Assembly: GCA_934309345.1 (NCBI GenBank)
Contig: CAKRDD010000019.1
Location: 7,082-71,081 of the forward strand
Direction of reading: 5' to 3'
Origin: an uncultured Mediterraneibacter sp.
GTDB lineage: Bacteria > Bacillota > Clostridia > Lachnospirales > Lachnospiraceae
DNA length: 64,000 nt
Positions within the stretch are counted from its first letter, which is position 1. Every line of letters starts with the position of its first letter. The position numbers were made by a program, and so were the translations under genes. Positions 1-8,664 of this stretch are shown piece after piece. The notes under the pieces were generated by a model that did no database searches, had not been told where the DNA came from, and was given only the letters and a program-made list of their open reading frames with translations.

Positions 1-763
1 CTTCCCATTCTCCCCATTTTCCAGACTTGAAGCGTTTTGCAAATTTCTTGAGCGGACCATATCTCTTTTCTTCCATCACGGCAAGATTCTCTCTGGTTCT
101 GTTATAATAGCTGTTTTCCTGTACCTCACTGTTTTGATTTATTTCCATTTCTATTCTGTCTTTTTCTCTCTCACTTTCTTCTCTGATCTTCTCTTCTTTG
201 GACTTTTCTTCCCTGTTTTTTGCTTCTTCCTCATACTGCTGCAGTATGCTTTCCAGATCATACGTTTCTTTTAGCGTTTCTTTGTGAAGCATGCAGGCTA
301 GTTGAATACTCTCCAGATCCTGATAATCAACTTTTCTTACAAAATATTCCGTCAGCTCATGATAAGACACCTGCCAGGTCTTTTCGTTCTCCGGAAAAAA
401 ACAGAAAAAATAGTTTTCATTCTTTTCAAAAATATATTTTTCTGAAAGCACCAGACAATTCGGTTCTAACAAATAATCTTTCATTTTTTCCATAACACTG
501 AGAAATTGTCTTGTCAGTTTCAATATCTCTTTTGCTCTGATATCTCTGTTTTTATAAGATGTTTCCAGTGAATGTGCATGCCCTGTATGATAATAATATC
601 TGCTTGCACCTTCCATTCCGCATCCACTTACTCTCAATAATCCGGGAATCCGATTATTTTTGAGCATTCTCATCTGATAATTCTCCTGATATGGTTGTAC
701 ACTATCTATTATGATTTCAGACTCTGCCACTCTGCTCTGCTGATTTATCTTTTTTTCTTCCAT
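1..763 (-). CDS. DUF6382-domain protein of the Tad locus (3' end outside window)
   Basis: An open frame of at least 254 codons reads leftwards from ATG at 763 and leaves the window, so the C-terminus is missing. The N-terminal 180 residues match my memory of DUF6382: a start region followed by NNRIPGLL, then YLLEPNCLVL, an aromatic strand YFFCFFPE and HELTEYF. In this family the domain usually precedes an FHA domain; here it is followed by a charged Glu/Lys-rich linker (residues about 185-240), and any FHA domain would lie beyond base 1. A clean AGGAGG ribosome site precedes the ATG. It is the distal gene of the pilus operon, 40 bp after the last TadE-like gene. Inferred role: cytoplasmic accessory or phospho-signalling protein of the Tad machine. 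Function of DUF6382 itself is unknown. Confidence 0.75.
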   Translation of the reverse strand, partial: MEEKKINQQSRVAESEIIIDSVQPYQENYQMRMLKNNRIPGLLRVSGCGMEGASRYYYHTGHAHSLETSYKNRDIRAKEILKLTRQFLSVMEKMKDYLLEPNCLVLSEKYIFEKNENYFFCFFPENEKTWQVSYHELTEYFVRKVDYQDLESIQLACMLHKETLKETYDLESILQQYEEEAKNREEKSKEEKIREESEREKDRIEMEINQNSEVQENSYYNRTRENLAVMEEKRYGPLKKFAKRFKSGKWGEWE

Positions 764-803
764 CTGATTTCCTCCTACCTTCACTTTTCAGCTTTACAGA
801 AGT

Positions 804-1202
804 CTATTTTTTCCATCTGACTTTTTCTTCTGGTTTCACCTTCGTTGCACGTTGTATCAGATGAATCTTCATTCGTCCTTTTGATGCAAAAACTTCTACC
901 TCTATTTTCTTTCCTGATGGATCAATCCTGGTTGTTATATTTTCCAGAAAAATCAATTTTCCACTCGTCCTTTCTCGGAAAAAAGCATCCAGATCTGCGT
1001 CTTCTATCTTTTTCCGATCCATTTCAACTCCTGTCACGGCTGTTTCCGCTGCCGCTGCGTTTAAAATTGCCTTATCATGAAAGTAAAAAGTAATCGTGAT
1101 GAGCAGAAAAAATAAAATTAAGCAAAAAGGAATAAGATAAGACATCTCTACCACTGTACTTCCTTTCACGTATTTTTTCGTATATTTTTCAGTAAACTCC
1201 AC
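804..1202 (-). CDS. TadE-like pseudopilin (short)
   Basis: 132 residues: a short basic N-terminus, then GSTVVEMSYLIPF running into one hydrophobic helix (about 14-42), then a polar C-terminal domain rich in Lys/Glu. A Gly-Ser/Thr-x-x-x-Glu motif ahead of a single transmembrane helix is the layout of TadE/TadF minor pilins processed by the A24 prepilin peptidase, which is encoded immediately upstream. The start is GTG at 1202, overlapping the tadV stop by 14 bases and preceded by GGAGG with 9-base spacing, so translation is probably coupled. Predicted to be a minor pilin anchored in the membrane. Sequence identity to characterised TadE proteins cannot be measured here. Confidence 0.75.
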   Translation of the reverse strand: MEFTEKYTKKYVKGSTVVEMSYLIPFCLILFFLLITITFYFHDKAILNAAAAETAVTGVEMDRKKIEDADLDAFFRERTSGKLIFLENITTRIDPSGKKIEVEVFASKGRMKIHLIQRATKVKPEEKVRWKK

Positions 1203-1665
1203 CGATCATGCCTCCCAGATAAGCAACTGTCAGAAATGGAATAAATGGAAATGAATTTTTTCTTGTATACTTCTTTCGTGCGATCATAATTCCTCCGTAA
1301 ACAGATGCGATCAGAAATGCAGCAAACAGAATCCAAAGAAGATTCCATCCGCCAGATAAAATTCCCAGAATCAGAATCAATATGCTATCTCCATAACCAA
1401 ACGACTCTTGCGTAAACCAACTTAAAAAAAGAAATACTCCTCCACACACCCCACCGGCTACCATCATCCTTAGTTCTCCTTTGCCGCATAGTACCTGACA
1501 TAAAACTGCAATCGCAAGCAGAATCAAAAGACTTCTTACACTTACTTTCTTCCAACGAATATCTATCACTGACAAAATCAACAGATACACAGCTATGACA
1601 GCTTGAAAAAACATCCATAGAGTCTCCCTTCCATTTTGCCCGAATACATTCATTATTTTGCACAT
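1189..1665 (-). CDS. tadV: A24-family prepilin peptidase (TadV/CpaA type)
   Basis: 158 residues, nearly all hydrophobic, with about five or six membrane segments. It carries both aspartates of the A24 aspartyl peptidases: SVIDIRWKKV (about residue 38, the first Asp before an Arg/Lys pair) and FGYGDSI (about residue 93, the GxGD motif). The short form without an N-methylase domain is typical of TadV/CpaA. It would cut the leader from the Flp pilin and the TadE-like pseudopilins of this operon. Start: ATG at 1665 (MCKIM) or the internal ATG four codons on (MNVFG); the first overlaps the upstream gene by 13 bases. Confidence 0.88.
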   Translation of the reverse strand: MCKIMNVFGQNGRETLWMFFQAVIAVYLLILSVIDIRWKKVSVRSLLILLAIAVLCQVLCGKGELRMMVAGGVCGGVFLFLSWFTQESFGYGDSILILILGILSGGWNLLWILFAAFLIASVYGGIMIARKKYTRKNSFPFIPFLTVAYLGGMIGGVY

Positions 1666-2450
1666 TTAGAACATCCTCCTCTTCCTGCTACTTCGCTTTT
1701 ATGAACTGCACGTATTGTTCTCTTCAGAGAGCTACAATTCAATGAGTTGTGATACCGGTTTCCATAACTGGTAATATATACACCATTCATTGCCTGTCCA
1801 TAAACACATTGCTCACACTTATGGTATTTTCCTCCACCTTCATTTCTCATATCTTGTAATTCTGAGTATTGAACATATTGAATAGACAATTGAAGATAGC
1901 TGCACTGATAATCCGCATGCCACACTGTTCCTTTTTCTGTGATATAGACAATCTGTCCATCTTCATTTTCCTTTCTATCTTTTTGATAACCATTCCATGC
2001 ACTGACTTTAAACTCATCTTTCAACTTCACCGAAGGACTTTTCAGTAATGGAACCGGAATCTTTATCTTGTACTCGATAACAACATTTATTTCTTCTGTT
2101 CCCGGAATCCAATAAGACTTCCAGCAACTAATAGCTGCTGTACCACCATTCAGAATACTTCTCTCAATTCTTTCTTCTCCAATCAGATTCACCAGATCTG
2201 ATTTTAATTGAACTGTATTCAATACAGGAAGAACAGCCGTTGACTCTGCTGCCTGTTTGGCTGCATCACTTCCTGCTGCATGGATACAACCTCGTATACT
2301 CTGGATTTCAATTAAAAAAATCAAACTTAATACTGCAAACATAAAGAGGGGAACTGCAAATGCAGCTTCTATTGTTACACTTGCTCTTACCCCCGGTGCA
2401 GATGCCCTTTCTCTTGTTGGACTGGTATTTTTCACCTGTTTATTTGACAT
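1653..2450 (-). CDS. TadE-like pseudopilin with two His/Cys C-terminal modules
   Basis: 265 residues. The N-terminus (about 20-50) has the pilin-like SVTIEAAFAVPLF motif followed by one transmembrane helix; Glu at +5 of the presumed cleavage site is present. The middle is an ordinary extracytoplasmic domain. The last 90 residues hold two copies of a small module: a His (WHADYQCSYL; YHNSLNCSSL) followed four residues later by Cys and then a distal Cys-x-x-Cys (CEQC; CSKC). Such H...C...CxxC modules look like metal-binding knuckles, but the ligand is unknown. A ribosome site AAAGGAAAAG lies before ATG 2450. It follows a 125-base gap containing a hairpin, so it may be processed separately from the upstream Tad genes. 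Confidence 0.75.
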   Translation of the reverse strand: MSNKQVKNTSPTRERASAPGVRASVTIEAAFAVPLFMFAVLSLIFLIEIQSIRGCIHAAGSDAAKQAAESTAVLPVLNTVQLKSDLVNLIGEERIERSILNGGTAAISCWKSYWIPGTEEINVVIEYKIKIPVPLLKSPSVKLKDEFKVSAWNGYQKDRKENEDGQIVYITEKGTVWHADYQCSYLQLSIQYVQYSELQDMRNEGGGKYHKCEQCVYGQAMNGVYITSYGNRYHNSLNCSSLKRTIRAVHKSEVAGRGGCSKCAK

Positions 2451-2481
2451 CGCAGCTTTTCCTTTCTAAAGTGTGTGGGTT

Positions 2482-2503
2482 TCCTGCAAGAGGGATTGCA
2501 GGA
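2482..2503 (-). other. intra-operon hairpin between DUF5702 and TadE-like genes
   Basis: TCCTGCAA and TTGCAGGA form a perfect 8-bp stem with a 6-base loop in the only sizeable gap (2451-2575) inside the Tad operon. No T-run follows on the minus strand, so it is more likely an mRNA processing or stability element than a terminator. Confidence 0.4.
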
Positions 2504-2575
2504 TTCTGAGTGTACGTTTTTGGGGTGTACAAAAGAAGGTCTGAAAGGGCATCTGCACCGGGGGTAATTCTGACT

Positions 2576-4036
2576 TCATTCATATCCGAAATAAACCGGA
2601 TATTGGTAATTTAGATTTTTATAAACGATTATCTTATTCTGTATTTCTAATTTAGTCACACATTGATCTGCCTGAAACAAAATATGTTTGGAATGGAATG
2701 CCTCTTCTACACAATCTAAAGTCCGCATTGTAATCTCCGGCACTGATTTCAAAAAGAGAAACATCCTGATATAATCGGAATATCCGACTCCTTCTCCGGA
2801 ATCATTTCCTCTTACACTTCCACCATCTGTCAGAAGAAGTGGCAGTTGTGACAGAGAAACAACCCATTTATCTGCACTTTTTACCAGTGGAACTTTTCTT
2901 CCATCCAGAAGACAACGAAGATCCATAACACTTTCTCCTCCTGCCCACGCAACAAGTATCATCTGTTTCAAAGCTTCTACCGCTTCCGGCATCAGTAGTA
3001 ATGCAGATATTGTCACAGCCAGCGCTTCTGCCTCTGCCACTCGTCCCATATCCTTTGCAAGACAGCCATAATTTCCTGACATTCTCAGAAGAAAAAGATG
3101 AAATAACACGGATTCCAGATTTTCTTTATCTGATTCTTTCCCTTGAAGAATATATTCCAGTTCATATGCTAAAGCATCTGAACTGTCAGACTGCCATTCT
3201 TTCTCTCCACTCTCAGCCGTTCCTTCTGATTGTTCTGAATCCTGCCGAAATGCATAGCCGAATGTTTTGAGAAGGTATTCGTTATACAGAAGTTTCTCTG
3301 TTGTCTGATCAAGTCCCTTTCTTGTTGGGAATGTCCCATATCCTTTTTTCAAAGTTCTCCTTGATGCCTGCCCTGACAAATGAACACTCTTTTCAGATAT
3401 TTTTTTTCCTTTCGGAATCGCAACAGAAAGAATTCCTTCTTTTTTTATCTTTTGCATGATACGAAACGGATTCTCCTCATCTGGCAGACTTGGACCTTCT
3501 TCCACATCTTCTCCTTCCGTTGGACTGCCGGATGCGTCAAGACTGTCATTCACCCGTTCCATTGCATCTGTCATTTCATCTGTTTTCTTTTCCATATCAG
3601 ATTCTTCTGTCTCTGTCTGTTCCCATTTCTCTGTTGTCCCGGTAAACTTTTTAACCAGATCCATTCCATACCTTTGTTCCATATAAGCCAGCACCTGTTC
3701 TCGAAATGCCTGTCCAGACTGATCTGTCAAATACTGAATCCCTTTAATTTGATGATCTGTAGAGCCCGAATTGTAATAATGCAAACGCTGGAGCAGATTT
3801 TCTTCTTCATAATTTCCTGTCCTGTAACCAAGATCAATTCCAAAAACATGATATTGTTCCATAAGTTCCTGCTGATATTCTCCGAAAACGGAATAGATTG
3901 CCCGATCTGTGTCAATTCTGCTGAGATTTTTTGATCCTTGAATCACAGCAGACTCTAGAATTCCAAAGATAAATGAAAGTAACAAAGTAAATGATAAACT
4001 TAAAAATACAGTAATTTCGCCTTTTACGGACCGCAT
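2576..4036 (-). CDS. DUF5702 protein of the Tad locus
   Basis: 486 residues. Starts with MRSVKGEITVFLSLSFTLLL, a pilin-like KGE-I-T-V-F motif leading into one transmembrane helix (about 8-32), followed by a large, mostly charged extracytoplasmic region. This arrangement, the conserved opening (ESA-IQGSK-LSRIDTDRAIYSVFGEY) and the position between the Flp pilin and the TadE-like genes match DUF5702, a family seen in Clostridia Tad loci. A low-complexity Glu/Ser-rich stretch sits near residues 140-190. Probably a large pseudopilin or assembly factor, analogous in position to TadG; function not established. The ATG lies 1 base after the Flp stop codon. Confidence 0.78.
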   Translation of the reverse strand: MRSVKGEITVFLSLSFTLLLSFIFGILESAVIQGSKNLSRIDTDRAIYSVFGEYQQELMEQYHVFGIDLGYRTGNYEEENLLQRLHYYNSGSTDHQIKGIQYLTDQSGQAFREQVLAYMEQRYGMDLVKKFTGTTEKWEQTETEESDMEKKTDEMTDAMERVNDSLDASGSPTEGEDVEEGPSLPDEENPFRIMQKIKKEGILSVAIPKGKKISEKSVHLSGQASRRTLKKGYGTFPTRKGLDQTTEKLLYNEYLLKTFGYAFRQDSEQSEGTAESGEKEWQSDSSDALAYELEYILQGKESDKENLESVLFHLFLLRMSGNYGCLAKDMGRVAEAEALAVTISALLLMPEAVEALKQMILVAWAGGESVMDLRCLLDGRKVPLVKSADKWVVSLSQLPLLLTDGGSVRGNDSGEGVGYSDYIRMFLFLKSVPEITMRTLDCVEEAFHSKHILFQADQCVTKLEIQNKIIVYKNLNYQYPVYFGYE

Positions 4037-4037
4037 G

Positions 4038-4217
4038 TTATATGCCGGAGCTTTCTGATGTCACTTTCTCAAAAATCGTGGTGATCAAACTAATCAACTG
4101 TTCTTTGAAAATCAGCAGAAGTGCAATTAATATAACCAGAATTAAAACCAGTTCAATCGTTGTGATCGCAGCAACATATTTCTTATCTTTATTTTTTCTT
4201 ACCAATAATTTTTTCAT
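4038..4217 (-). CDS. flp: Flp1-type IVb pilin (59 aa)
   Basis: A 59-codon gene from ATG 4217 to TAA 4038, preceded by AAGGAG. Product: basic N-terminus (MKKLLVRKNKDKKY), then AAITTIELVLILVILIALL, one transmembrane helix with Glu five residues after the likely cleavage point, then KEQLISLITTIFEKV and a short tail. Size, Glu position and the F-K-x-Q-x-x-x-x-x-x-I-F tail match the small Flp1-like pilins of Clostridia. It is flanked by tadC upstream and DUF5702 downstream. It would be matured by TadV and be the major subunit of the fibre assembled by TadABC. Confidence 0.85.
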   Translation of the reverse strand: MKKLLVRKNKDKKYVAAITTIELVLILVILIALLLIFKEQLISLITTIFEKVTSESSGI

Positions 4218-4248
4218 CTTGTATCTCTCCTTCTTTTCTCTCTTTTTC

Positions 4249-5520
4249 TCAAATCTGAATCGTCAAAAACGCCGGAACAGTCACAATCACGAACACGACT
4301 GCCAACATAAGAAACAACGGTATCATCAACTTTGTTCCTGCCTCTTCACCAAGTTTCTTTGCCATATTTTTCCGTTCCTCAAAAGCTTCCTGGGCCTCCC
4401 TTTGTAACAGATTCGTCAGTCCTTTGGTTCCTTTTCTCAAATTCTGACTTAAAAGCATTCCAAACTTTCGGTAAACCGGACTCTCGCATCTCTTTCCAAA
4501 TGCCTCGTAGCATTCACTTTCCGGTCTTCCATTCTTCAGTTCATTCATTGTATATCTCATCTCTTCATACACTGTTCTTTCTCCAAGGTAGTGTTTCTCT
4601 TTGTCATATTCTTTTACAATCTGGATCCAGGCTCTTCTCACTGTCATTCCTGCCCCTATATACAGACTGAATTTATTGATCAGCTGTGGATAATCAAACT
4701 GCATCTGTCTGATTTCTTTCCTTCGTTGTTCTTTCTGCTTTTGTTTCTCTGCTGTAAACTGGAATACAATCATCACTCCGCCAAGTAAAAGAATTCCAAA
4801 TGCTCTCGTTTCCTTCACAGGTTTCCAGGATAATTTTCTTCCATCTACCTGATCTGGCAATATCAGATAATCCTTTTCCCGCTGTTCCTGATCTGCTTTT
4901 TCTACTTCCTGGGATATCTTTTTCAGAACACCTTCCTTCTTTGACAACGGTGTAGAAAACAGGTGTGCATAAAATTCACAGGACATTTTTTCCTCATCAT
5001 ATCGAAGGATAGCGGTCAATTTGACGAGTGTTCCTTCTTCTGTCAGCTTCTCCTGCTTTAAAACACCTCTGCTGTTCATAACCTCGTAGTTATCAAGTTC
5101 CCATGACACGCTGATTCCCGTATGTGGAATTTCCATAATAAGATTCAGGTCTGACCTGACCTCATCCAGACTTTTGTTTTCACCAAGGATCTGAGCCGGA
5201 AGTTCTTCTGCCGCCTTAGAAAGCTGTTCTCCAATCTCTTCTTTTGCATACTTCTTTTCCGAAATCTGGACCTTTATCTTCTCTTTCCACTCGCCTGTCT
5301 CCATCTGGATTTTTTCTGTCTTTTTTCCTTCTCCCTGTCCTTTTCTTTCCAATATCCGGTTTCCATTTTCATCCTGTGCCAATTGACGATGATTATCTGT
5401 GACATACACTGCACTAAACATTACGATTGACAATAAAAGAATAATTCCGATCTTTTTATAGATTTCATATTTTCCTTTGTCAGGCTGAAGTACTTTTTCC
5501 CACTTCTTGTTAAATCTCAA
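4249..5520 (-). CDS. tadC: TadC-like pilus platform protein with large extracytoplasmic insert
   Basis: The C-terminal half (about 255-400) is a type II secretion F domain: QFDYPQLINKFSLYIGAGMT, a conserved KNG-PE segment and LGEEAGTKLMIPLF before the final membrane helix, as in TadC. Unusually, a first helix (about 24-41) and a polar block of nearly 200 residues precede the second helix (about 236-252). I place the start at TTG 5520, because GGAAGGAGG lies 10 bases upstream and the codon overlaps the tadB stop; an ATG at 5568 in the same frame would give 439 residues and a 59-base overlap. It pairs with TadB as the inner-membrane platform for the Flp fibre. Confidence 0.8.
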   Translation of the reverse strand: MRFNKKWEKVLQPDKGKYEIYKKIGIILLLSIVMFSAVYVTDNHRQLAQDENGNRILERKGQGEGKKTEKIQMETGEWKEKIKVQISEKKYAKEEIGEQLSKAAEELPAQILGENKSLDEVRSDLNLIMEIPHTGISVSWELDNYEVMNSRGVLKQEKLTEEGTLVKLTAILRYDEEKMSCEFYAHLFSTPLSKKEGVLKKISQEVEKADQEQREKDYLILPDQVDGRKLSWKPVKETRAFGILLLGGVMIVFQFTAEKQKQKEQRRKEIRQMQFDYPQLINKFSLYIGAGMTVRRAWIQIVKEYDKEKHYLGERTVYEEMRYTMNELKNGRPESECYEAFGKRCESPVYRKFGMLLSQNLRKGTKGLTNLLQREAQEAFEERKNMAKKLGEEAGTKLMIPLFLMLAVVFVIVTVPAFLTIQI

Positions 5521-6265
5521 TCTGTAGAATCCTCCTTCCAAACCTGTATGCTCCAAGATAAAGTGCAAGACAAATGCTCATTACAATACATCCGGTCCAT
5601 GTACCATATAAGACACTTAAGAATTCCCCAAACGTCATCTTCATGTAGAGAATCATTATGAATGGAATCACACTCATAATTTCAAATTCCAGCTTTTTCG
5701 CAGCCAGCATAGTCTGTATCTCACGTTCTGTATCGATCTTCTCTCCGATTGTTCTGGCCGCATCTCTGATAATTGCAATTGAATCCCCGCCACTGACCTT
5801 TGCTGCTGCATAAACTGTAATAAAATTCGTCACATCCTCCTGCTTTACTTCTGCCGCAAATTCATTCAATACAGTTACAACTGACAGATTCAGATCCAGC
5901 TTTCTTACCATCTGACCATACTCTTTTCGAATTCTTGTATTCGCATCATACATTCCGATCAGATCACGATTTGTTTCTCTGATCGCATTCTCTACGGAAT
6001 ATCCTGCCTTAAGTGCCCCTGCCATCGTCTGGATACTATCTCTGAACTGCCTCCTGAATTCCTGTTCTTTTCCGATTGCTTTCTCTTCCATCCACTCCTT
6101 CATGTATAAGAACCATAACGGGAACAGAAGAATCGCCGGAAGTATCGATTCATAAAACAAATACAAAATCAGAAGAAATCTCACCGTGCATTTTATAATT
6201 CCGACAGTATATTCAGACAGTGTGATATCCTGCAGCCAGGAGCTTTTCCTTATTCGTGATTTCAT
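5510..6265 (-). CDS. tadB: TadB-like pilus assembly protein (T2SSF domain)
   Basis: 251 residues: two adjacent hydrophobic segments near 20-55, a cytoplasmic T2SF domain (RRQFRDSIQTMAGALKAGYSVENAI, typical of TadB, and later AAAKVSGGDSIAIIRDAARTI) and two C-terminal helices (about 200-245). It forms the membrane platform with TadC and is driven by TadA. Its ATG at 6265 lies 53 bases inside the end of tadA, so the two are translationally coupled or a later start is used; no strong ribosome site is visible at the ATG. Confidence 0.85.
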   Translation of the reverse strand: MKSRIRKSSWLQDITLSEYTVGIIKCTVRFLLILYLFYESILPAILLFPLWFLYMKEWMEEKAIGKEQEFRRQFRDSIQTMAGALKAGYSVENAIRETNRDLIGMYDANTRIRKEYGQMVRKLDLNLSVVTVLNEFAAEVKQEDVTNFITVYAAAKVSGGDSIAIIRDAARTIGEKIDTEREIQTMLAAKKLEFEIMSVIPFIMILYMKMTFGEFLSVLYGTWTGCIVMSICLALYLGAYRFGRRILQIEI

Positions 6266-7427
6266 TTTTCTTCATAAGGCTTCCCTGTATCTTTCCATTC
6301 TTCATCCCCTCCTCCTTAAATTCATAAAGAACCTTTGTCTGTATCCTTCCATCTTCATAACCTTCCACTTCTACGATCTGCAAAACCTTTCTAGTCTTAT
6401 CCCGAAGTCTTCCAAGATGAATGATAATATCAAGTGCCGATGCAACTTGTCTTTGAATTGCCTGTAATGGAAGATCGATCCCCATCAGCATCATTGTTTC
6501 CAGTCTGTGTAACATATCTGTTGGATTATTAGCATGTCCTGTTGACATTGAACCACTGTGACCATTCAACATTGCTGAAGAGATCATATCTACCGTCTCT
6601 TCTCCTCTAACTTCTCCCACAACAATCCGATCCGGTCTCATACGAAGTGCTGACTTAATCAGATCTCTGATGGTTACAGCCCCTTCTCCTTCTGCATTCG
6701 GTCCGCGTGCTTCTAAGCGCACCAGATTCTGAACTCCCTGAATCTGTAACTCTGCATTGTCTTCGATCGTAATCAGGCGTTCTCCTTTTGGTATATAGTT
6801 CGACAACGCATTCAGGAAAGTAGTCTTTCCTGCTCCTGTTCCACCACTGACAAAAATATTATATTTTGCTGCTACCAGCTTTTTTAAAAAGCTGGCGGCT
6901 TCATCAGTTACGCTGCCTATACGGATCAGCTGTTCCATCGTAATTGCTTCTGCTGGAAACTTTCGGATTGTAAGGATTGGTCCATTCACAGCAACCGGAT
7001 TCAATACCACATTCACACGAGATCCATCCTTCAGCCTTGCATCCACGATCGGAGAGGCCTCATTTACATAACGGTTCGATTCACCTACAATCTGTTGAAT
7101 CACATCCAGTAATCTCTCCTGGGACAGGAAACACTTCTTAGACCTGAAAATTCTTCCTTCTTTCTCGTAAAAGATATGGTCTGTTCCATTTACCATAATC
7201 TCTGTGATCGAATCATCTTCAAGAAGCTCCTGCAGAACATCCAGTTTACGAAAAGAGTTGAATAACTCACGCCCGATTTTGATCTTATCACTCAACGAAA
7301 TGTATTCTTCATCTGCTGCCTCATCCAATACTGTGCGGATCAGCTCCTGCAGTTCTTCATCATCTGTCTCCTTCGTAAGATCGATCTGTTCCAGAATCTG
7401 TTCATACAGCTGCTCTTTTCTAATCAT
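6213..7427 (-). CDS. tadA: TadA/CpaF secretion ATPase
   Basis: 404 residues, the usual CpaF length. N-terminal helical domain to about 90, then the catalytic domain: Walker A GGTGAGKTT (about 195), an Asp box (ITIEDNAELQI), Walker B-like RPDRIVVGEVRGEE, and a His box (STGHAN). These are the signatures of the PulE/VirB11-like hexameric ATPases that power Tad pilus assembly in the cytoplasm. Starts 2 bases after the tadZ stop with an AAAGGAAG ribosome site. Confidence 0.95.
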   Translation of the reverse strand: MIRKEQLYEQILEQIDLTKETDDEELQELIRTVLDEAADEEYISLSDKIKIGRELFNSFRKLDVLQELLEDDSITEIMVNGTDHIFYEKEGRIFRSKKCFLSQERLLDVIQQIVGESNRYVNEASPIVDARLKDGSRVNVVLNPVAVNGPILTIRKFPAEAITMEQLIRIGSVTDEAASFLKKLVAAKYNIFVSGGTGAGKTTFLNALSNYIPKGERLITIEDNAELQIQGVQNLVRLEARGPNAEGEGAVTIRDLIKSALRMRPDRIVVGEVRGEETVDMISSAMLNGHSGSMSTGHANNPTDMLHRLETMMLMGIDLPLQAIQRQVASALDIIIHLGRLRDKTRKVLQIVEVEGYEDGRIQTKVLYEFKEEGMKNGKIQGSLMKKNEITNKEKLLAAGYHTV

Positions 7428-7429
7428 CC

Positions 7430-8557
7430 TTACGACTTCCTTTCTCCACCCGGAAATTCCGTAATCTTACTTGCAGATGCTTCTAAAGCAGCAGAATTTC
7501 TTGGCTTTCCCATTCTGCGTCTTACCGTCTTCTTAAGAATCTCACCATATCCTGCTGATCTGAGATTCTCTTCATACTGATTGAGTTTTGCTTTTGCTGC
7601 ACCTTCCTCGATATAAGGTGTGTAAACTTTGCTGCATCTTCCCAACAGATCATACAGACCGTCTACCGTATCTCCCAGATCAAGGATGATCACTTTGTAA
7701 ATACTCTTCTCTAGAATCAAATCCAAAAGCTGATTCCATTCTTCTTTTGTCACTTCTCTGAAATCTTGTTCCGTTCGTATCGGTGCAATATAATCCACCC
7801 CATTCATGTGACTGATCAAAGTACTGATCTTCCATACCGGATTGATACTTTCCTGCTTCATGTAATACAGCAGATCTCCAAGATTCATTCCTGATTCTTC
7901 CGGCAAGTAATAATTTAATCCTGAATACCCTTCCAGATTCAGATACAACGTAGGAATCGATTCTGAAAGAACTCGTCCCATACGCATGGCAAACCTTGTC
8001 TTCCCGATTCGATGAACCGGTGAATAGATCCCGATCAGACCATTTACATTTGCTTTCACTGTCTGCGATCTGTCTGAAACAAGTTGGATTTGATGCGTCT
8101 GTACTTCTGAATTTTCCTGAACTTTTTCCTGATGTAAAAGTTCCAGCATACTGCTAACACTCTGATACCGGAAGAATGGAATCTCTGTAGGACTTCTCTC
8201 GTTCGGAATCTTCTCGCCGATCAGAAGATACTTCTGTCTTGCCGGAATCTCATCCCGGTCTTCTTTTCCATACTCTTCTCCGATCAGCAGAATATTTACC
8301 TGCATACTCTTTGCTGCTATTTTCAGATTCTCAATATCATGAAATACATGAAACTGAAAATAACCGGATAATTTCTCAGATAATCTTCTGAACAGATTTT
8401 CTGAATAACTCTTTTGTGTATCACAAATCACAAAATTCTCAGCAGTTCCTCTTACTGCTCTTTGCTCAATTGTCATAATTCGAAACTTTGCTGCGATCAT
8501 ACAGCCTGAATAAAGAAATTGTACCGAAGGTCCAACGCTTCGATGCAAAAGATACAT
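7430..8557 (-). CDS. tadZ: TadZ/CpaE-like MinD-family localisation protein
   Basis: 375 residues. An N-terminal receiver-like domain (about 40-150; NFVICDTQKSYSENLFRRL) precedes a MinD/ParA-type fold. The P-loop is degenerate: GIYSPVHRIGKTRFA (about 170-185) keeps only GKT, and the second motif reads LYLNLEGYSGLNYYL where classical members have an Asp. TadZ proteins place the Tad machine in the cell and often have weakened ATPase motifs. First gene of the operon. ATG 8557 has a GGGGAA site 8 bases upstream; ATG 8476 (MTIEQRA) is an alternative start closer to the conserved region. Confidence 0.8.
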   Translation of the reverse strand: MYLLHRSVGPSVQFLYSGCMIAAKFRIMTIEQRAVRGTAENFVICDTQKSYSENLFRRLSEKLSGYFQFHVFHDIENLKIAAKSMQVNILLIGEEYGKEDRDEIPARQKYLLIGEKIPNERSPTEIPFFRYQSVSSMLELLHQEKVQENSEVQTHQIQLVSDRSQTVKANVNGLIGIYSPVHRIGKTRFAMRMGRVLSESIPTLYLNLEGYSGLNYYLPEESGMNLGDLLYYMKQESINPVWKISTLISHMNGVDYIAPIRTEQDFREVTKEEWNQLLDLILEKSIYKVIILDLGDTVDGLYDLLGRCSKVYTPYIEEGAAKAKLNQYEENLRSAGYGEILKKTVRRRMGKPRNSAALEASASKITEFPGGERKS

Positions 8558-8613
8558 CAGTAATTCCCCAATTCACTGATGCTGCAACAGATGATTTTCT
8601 GTTGGTAAGTGAG

Positions 8614-8642
8614 ATTATATACGGGCACTTCTGTTTTGTCCA
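8614..8642 (-). promoter_or_regulatory. Predicted sigma-A promoter of the Tad operon
   Basis: On the minus strand: -35 TGGACA (8642-8637), a 17-base spacer, and -10 TATAAT (8619-8614), about 60 bases before the tadZ start. The leader then contains a small hairpin (CAACAGA / TCTGTTG, 8585-8604). Confidence 0.6.
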
Positions 8643-8664
8643 TACCCAAATTAAAAATAAAATG

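Noticed and set aside
220..495. Plus-strand reading frame of 91 codons at the left end
   Set aside because: It is the complement of the DUF6382 gene, which has a family match and a strong ribosome site.
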